From: Comamonadaceae bacterium CG12_big_fil_rev_8_21_14_0_65_59_15
GTDB taxonomy: Bacteria; Pseudomonadota; Gammaproteobacteria; Burkholderiales; Burkholderiaceae_C
DNA: 64,000 bases
Direction of reading: 5' to 3'
Assembly (NCBI GenBank): GCA_002786915.1
Contig: PCUV01000094.1
Location: 30,264 to 94,263, forward strand
Of this stretch, positions 59,943-64,000 are shown piece by piece. Both the position numbers and the translations under genes were made by a program. Every line of letters starts with the position of its first letter. The stretch's first letter is position 1. Under the pieces are notes generated by a model. It saw only the letters and a program-made list of their open reading frames with translations, made no database searches and had not been told where the DNA came from.

Positions 59943-62702
59943 CACCTTGAGCGCGTTTTGCAGGCGGCGTGCCGCCGCTGCGGCAAACGCACCGGCCATC
60001 ACCGTGGCGCTGTCCTGACCCCAGGTTTCACGCGGCGCGGGGTCGTTACGCCGGGTGAGCAACTGCAACTGCAACATGCGCCGCTCGCTCAGGTGTTCCG
60101 CCGGTGTGGGCACCTCGGCGGCCATTTCCAGGCGCAGCAGCGCGGTACCCGCATCACCGGTGGACGCGGCAGAAATGGCCTTGAGCCAACCCGCACGGGT
60201 GGCCGGACTGACCCGCGCGCCCAACTCCTGCACGCCGGGCACGGCGCTGGCGTCACGTTTTTCCCAGGCCGTCAACAACTGCGTCAACGCCTCACCATGT
60301 GCCTGCGCGGCCAGCTTGCGCAGTGCAAACTGCGCCTGCTCCAGCGCGTCGCGCTGGGCGCGAAAAGCCGCATCGCCCAGACGGGGTGCCAGCGCACGTT
60401 CGCCCATGACCAGACCGCGATCGTCGCGCCGCCCAGCGTCGCGCGCCATGTCGCGCCCGGGTTTGCGTGCGCCGTCTGCGCGGTCGCCAAACTTGCCGCT
60501 GCGCGGTGCTGCGACGACTTCCCGGCGCATACCGGGCCGGTCATCACCGCGCATCGCCACCACCGGCTTGCGCGCGGGCACGGATTGCGCAGGCGCGCTG
60601 GCGGCAGGCGTAGCGCTGTCAATGGCTACGTTGACATGCGCTGCCGCTGGTGTGTCGGCGCTACCCTCAGAACTTGGTGTGCTGGGCGCGGCAGCCTGTG
60701 CCACATCACTAGCTGCTTCATTGTTAGTCGCTTCTTGCGCTTGCTGCGCTTGGGCTACAAGTTCTTTTTCTTCAGAAGTCTGAGCACTGGCTGCAACGAC
60801 CGCCTGGGCCTGTGCTTGGCCACGCAGTGCTGCCTCGAGTGCAGCCATGGCGCTGCGAATGGCCTGTGCATCACCCGACGCGTTGGCCGTCTGTAGCGCC
60901 TTAGATGCGTTCAGCACGCCCTGGTCGATGGCGTTCAGGGCGCTTTGCGCGCGCTCGCGCTCGGCACTCTTGCGCTGGAAAGCCTCATCGATCGGCTTGC
61001 GAAACGCGTCCCACAGCTTTTGCTCCTGGCGCCGCTCCACCGGCACGCGGTGCGCTTCGGCCTGCCAGCGTTGCTGCAAGGCCTTGACCGCGTCGATGCG
61101 CAGGTTGTCTTGCGCGCCCAACGCGCGGGCTTCTTCGATCATCAAGTGACGCACCGCCAGGCTGTCTTTTTGCAACGCCTCCAGAGGAGCCGCCGCCTCG
61201 TCGATGGCCGCCTTCCACAGCGGCTGCAACTCGGCAAACATTTTTTCACCCACGTGACCACAGGCACGCCAACGGTCGCCAAACTGGTACAGCACGCGGT
61301 TAAAGCCCTTCCAGTCGTCGTCCAGCGCACTGCGGTTGGCCGCAGCCCAAGCCTTGACTTCATCGATCAGCGCCAGCCTTTGCGCGCGGTGCTCGGCGGT
61401 TTCGGCCTTGAGTTTGTCCAGCCAGGCCTCGACCACCTTGTGCGCTTCATTGCACGCGTCATCAAAACGCTTCCACAGCGCATGGTTGGGAATACCGCCT
61501 TGATCGGTCTGCTTCCACTGTTCACGCAGCTGGCGCAGCGTTTCCTGCATCTTGCGCCCGCCGATCGCCTGCCCGTCTGGGCGCTTGAGCAAGCCTTCAG
61601 CCTTGACCACCAGTTCTTCACGCAACTGGTCGGCACGCCAACGCTGCCAGCCTTCGAGCTCGCCCGCGGCGGCCAGTGCGGCGTGCGCCTGGTTTTCCAG
61701 CTTGTCGTCGATCAGCCGACCAAACTCCTTGAGCGCGTTGCGCAGGGCATTGGCGGCACCCGCGCTAGCCTTGCCGTGACCTTGGGCAACTTCCTTTTCC
61801 AGCACCGACAGCGCATCGCTCACGCTAGCCGTGGCGCGGGCCTTGACTTCAGGGTCCACCGGCGTTTTGGCGGGCTTGGGCGCAGGCTCGAGTGCTATGC
61901 CACGCGCCAGGCGCAATTCATCGGCCCAGACCGGCACTGGCGGCAGCGGCGCGCTAGCGTCTTCCGATGCCTTGATGGTCTGCGCCAGCGCACCCTCAAA
62001 CGCCTCCCACACCAACGCCAGTTGCGCCTGCGACGCCTGCAACAGCGGCGGAAATTTGACATCGACACTGGGCCAATTGGCATCGGCGGCCAACGCAGCA
62101 GCTTCGGTCTGCCAATGGGACACGTCGTCGGCCAGGGCCACCTGCACCGCCTGCGCGTCGCGCCACGGTTTGGTGGACAGCACCTCGATGCGCTGCGCCA
62201 CCAGCACGGCCGCTTCGCGCTGCACCTGCACGCGGTGTTGCAAATCTTCGATGGCACGCACGCGCTCCATCAGTTGGCTTTTAAGTTCTGCTAACGGTTC
62301 CTTGCTTAAGGGGGCACCCGCCTTGGCCGCATCACGCTGCCAAGCCAGCGCATCGGCCAGATTGAGTTTTGGCAGCGCCAGCAAGGCACGGGCCTTGTCG
62401 GCCCAGTCCTGAGCGATGGATGCCTGTTGCTTGCTACGCTTGATTTCATCAAGACGCTCGCGCAGCAACTTGGCCGCGCCCTTGTCTTTGCCACTGAGCT
62501 CCTTGAAGACTTGCTGCATGTGTTCAACGCTTGGGTCACTGGCCAGCCAGGCACGGATGCAGGCCATGCGCTCGCCCGAAGTCGGTGCTGAAAATGCGCC
62601 GTGGGCTATCGCGTCCAGCGGATGCGCGTCGTGCGCGGGCGTCCCCACCACAGGAGCATCGTTTAAGGGGGCGGCCGGTTGGTTTTTGGAAAAGGGAAAC
62701 AT
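59928..62702 (-). CDS. DUF349-repeat protein
   Basis: Repeats of the L...W...G........LW..F...C.....: LREQWKQTDQGGIPNHALWKRFDDACNEAHKVVE, LYQFGDRWRACGHVGEKMFAELQPLWKAAID. Start at ATG (62702) MFPFSKNQ. Confidence 0.8.
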   Translation of the reverse strand: MFPFSKNQPAAPLNDAPVVGTPAHDAHPLDAIAHGAFSAPTSGERMACIRAWLASDPSVEHMQQVFKELSGKDKGAAKLLRERLDEIKRSKQQASIAQDWADKARALLALPKLNLADALAWQRDAAKAGAPLSKEPLAELKSQLMERVRAIEDLQHRVQVQREAAVLVAQRIEVLSTKPWRDAQAVQVALADDVSHWQTEAAALAADANWPSVDVKFPPLLQASQAQLALVWEAFEGALAQTIKASEDASAPLPPVPVWADELRLARGIALEPAPKPAKTPVDPEVKARATASVSDALSVLEKEVAQGHGKASAGAANALRNALKEFGRLIDDKLENQAHAALAAAGELEGWQRWRADQLREELVVKAEGLLKRPDGQAIGGRKMQETLRQLREQWKQTDQGGIPNHALWKRFDDACNEAHKVVEAWLDKLKAETAEHRAQRLALIDEVKAWAAANRSALDDDWKGFNRVLYQFGDRWRACGHVGEKMFAELQPLWKAAIDEAAAPLEALQKDSLAVRHLMIEEARALGAQDNLRIDAVKALQQRWQAEAHRVPVERRQEQKLWDAFRKPIDEAFQRKSAERERAQSALNAIDQGVLNASKALQTANASGDAQAIRSAMAALEAALRGQAQAQAVVAASAQTSEEKELVAQAQQAQEATNNEAASDVAQAAAPSTPSSEGSADTPAAAHVNVAIDSATPAASAPAQSVPARKPVVAMRGDDRPGMRREVVAAPRSGKFGDRADGARKPGRDMARDAGRRDDRGLVMGERALAPRLGDAAFRAQRDALEQAQFALRKLAAQAHGEALTQLLTAWEKRDASAVPGVQELGARVSPATRAGWLKAISAASTGDAGTALLRLEMAAEVPTPAEHLSERRMLQLQLLTRRNDPAPRETWGQDSATVMAGAFAAAAARRLQNALKVLLKP
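60715..60771 (-). repeat. Copy D of ~55-bp in-frame palindromic repeat within the DUF349 gene linker
   Basis: TAGTCGCTTCTTGCGCTTGCTGCGCTTGGGCTACAAG aligns ungapped with copy B (27/38 identities counted by eye); coding strand reads VAQAQQAQEATN. Confidence 0.55.
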
Positions 62703-62922
62703 CGAATGAGCGCAAACAAATAAATGAATATCCGCCATGGGCAGCGGGAATAGGGCAGCTATTTTCGCCGGGTTTGCAGCCCATGCCAAAAACAATTGCA
62801 TCGGGGTGCGATTCGAAGTGGTGTATCGGAGCAAAATTCTGGGGCATCCACTTGACATCCGGCTTTTGGAATGGAGTCATTGGGGGTCATCAGTTCAAGG
62901 CAAAAACCAACGATTTCCAGGT

Positions 62923-62955
62923 ACGGCGCGGCGACTGATCCAGTCGCCGCGCCGT
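62923..62955. other. Perfect 15-bp GC-rich hairpin (intergenic)
   Basis: ACGGCGCGGCGACTG-ATC-CAGTCGCCGCGCCGT. Confidence 0.85.
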
Positions 62956-63030
62956 GCATCGATGTTTTCAAATACACATGCACCCTGCGCTGTTTCAGAC
63001 GCAGCAGCACCAACCCGCAGCGCTGGCGGC

Positions 63031-64000
63031 TCATTGCGCCGCCAAATGAAGCTCGGCGTGCGGCTGCCACTTGACATCCGGGGTGACAACTTTGACAGCG
63101 CCCAAAAACAGGCGCTCCATGGGCAACTTCTGGCTGGCCAGGTGGTCGCGCACGGCCACGCCACGCTGCAAGGCCAGCGCCTGCATGGTCGCCTCGGTGG
63201 CGTCCAGATGGCTCAGCAGCAAGGCTTCCATCTCGGGCACGGGGAGGTCTTTGGCCAGGCCAATCAGGTTGCGCGGTTTGGGAAAATCCGCGCGCTTATA
63301 GACCACCTTGAGCAGCGCCGGGTACTCCTGCGGCGTGACCTGTGGCACGACGGGTTGCCCTTGCGCTGCCTGCGCTACAGCGGCACCCAGGCCGCGCCGC
63401 TTCTCGTTGTGTACCAGCGTTTGCAACTGCGCACGTTTATAAGCGTCGCGCTCAGCCTGTAGGCTGGCCGTGCCCACCACGGTCATTTTCAGCGCCGGGC
63501 GGTCTTGCAGCGCCTTGGCCACTTTGCCCAGGCTGGCCTTGGCGGCGTCGGTCAACACGGCAGAACCGGCGTCAAACGGCACGCTGCTGAGCTCGTCGCC
63601 GCCGCCGCCAAAGGCATTGGCCAGCAGGCTGAACGGTGCCGTGATGGCCTTGACGATCAGGTTGCCGATCACCTTGAACACCAGCGGCAACAGGCGGAAC
63701 TGCGGGTCGTTGAGCGAGCCACTGATCGGCAGATCAATGTCGATCACCCCGTTGCGGTCGGCCAGCAGCGCCACCGCCAGCTTGACCGGCAGCGTGTTGA
63801 CCGCGTTGGGGATGGCGTCGCCAAACTTGAGCTGGTTAAGCACCACCTTGTTGTTGGCGCTAAGCTGGCCGTCGGGTTGCACCTTGTAAGTGACATCCAC
63901 GCTGAGCTTGCCACGCTCGATGCCATAGCCCGCGTAGCGCGCCGAGTAGGTGGACAACGGCGCCAGCTCTAGGTCACGCACCTTGCCGCTGATGTCCAGC
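63031..64000 (-). CDS. DUF748-type protein, C-terminal part (continues past window end)
   Basis: LAPLSTYSARYAGYGIERGKLSVDVTYKVQPDGQLSANNKVVLNQLKFGD...NGVIDIDLPISGSLNDPQFRLLPLVFKVI. Confidence 0.8.
   Translation of the reverse strand, partial: LDISGKVRDLELAPLSTYSARYAGYGIERGKLSVDVTYKVQPDGQLSANNKVVLNQLKFGDAIPNAVNTLPVKLAVALLADRNGVIDIDLPISGSLNDPQFRLLPLVFKVIGNLIVKAITAPFSLLANAFGGGGDELSSVPFDAGSAVLTDAAKASLGKVAKALQDRPALKMTVVGTASLQAERDAYKRAQLQTLVHNEKRRGLGAAVAQAAQGQPVVPQVTPQEYPALLKVVYKRADFPKPRNLIGLAKDLPVPEMEALLLSHLDATEATMQALALQRGVAVRDHLASQKLPMERLFLGAVKVVTPDVKWQPHAELHLAAQ

Noticed and set aside
60945-62294. 449-aa plus-strand ORF
   Set aside because: Antisense shadow of the DUF349 gene; composition lacks recognisable domains and GC-rich codon bias readily opens the opposite frame.

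Overview
64-kb window of a betaproteobacterial chromosome, probably Comamonadaceae (Rhodoferax/Acidovorax-like; inferred from gene content and style, not by search). It is dominated by signal transduction. Main blocks, left to right: the C-terminus of a PPK2-family kinase; a REC-GGDEF-EAL protein; a BrnT/BrnA toxin-antitoxin pair; a Cache/PAS histidine kinase; a chemosensory operon (REC, MCP, CheY, STAS, CheA, MCP, CheW, c-heme GGDEF-EAL, CheR, CheD, CheB) with an embedded RHH antitoxin and toxin remnant; a 7TMR-DISM kinase/NarL regulator divergent from a giant VCBS/PA14 adhesin; a type I secretion set with two ABC ATPases plus HlyD and TolC; a SET-domain gene; a CHASE2 adenylate cyclase; a PAS/GAF kinase, REC-HD(GYP) and HDOD cluster; PAS-GGDEF-EAL; a short wza/wzb/wzc/wecA/NusG-like exopolysaccharide block; tRNA-Ser(GCU); then housekeeping genes (lysC, tilS, accA, alkA-like, cysS, TPR, L,D-transpeptidase, two PPIases, lpxH, DUF349, DUF748). 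Most interesting observations: (1) CheA carries a tandem 24-residue motif matching the MshEN/GspE-N cyclic-di-GMP-binding signature; (2) a ~55-bp imperfectly palindromic repeat family lies in-frame, in one coding orientation and one reading frame, in unrelated genes and supplies the start codon of the alkA-like gene, resembling the concept of Rickettsia palindromic elements; (3) an 18-bp perfect inverted repeat flanks the adenylate cyclase; (4) lpxH appears to use a CTG start overlapping the ppiB stop; (5) a REP pair includes a dRS3-like ATTCCC-N8-GGGAAT core. All calls were made by eye; no database searches were run.
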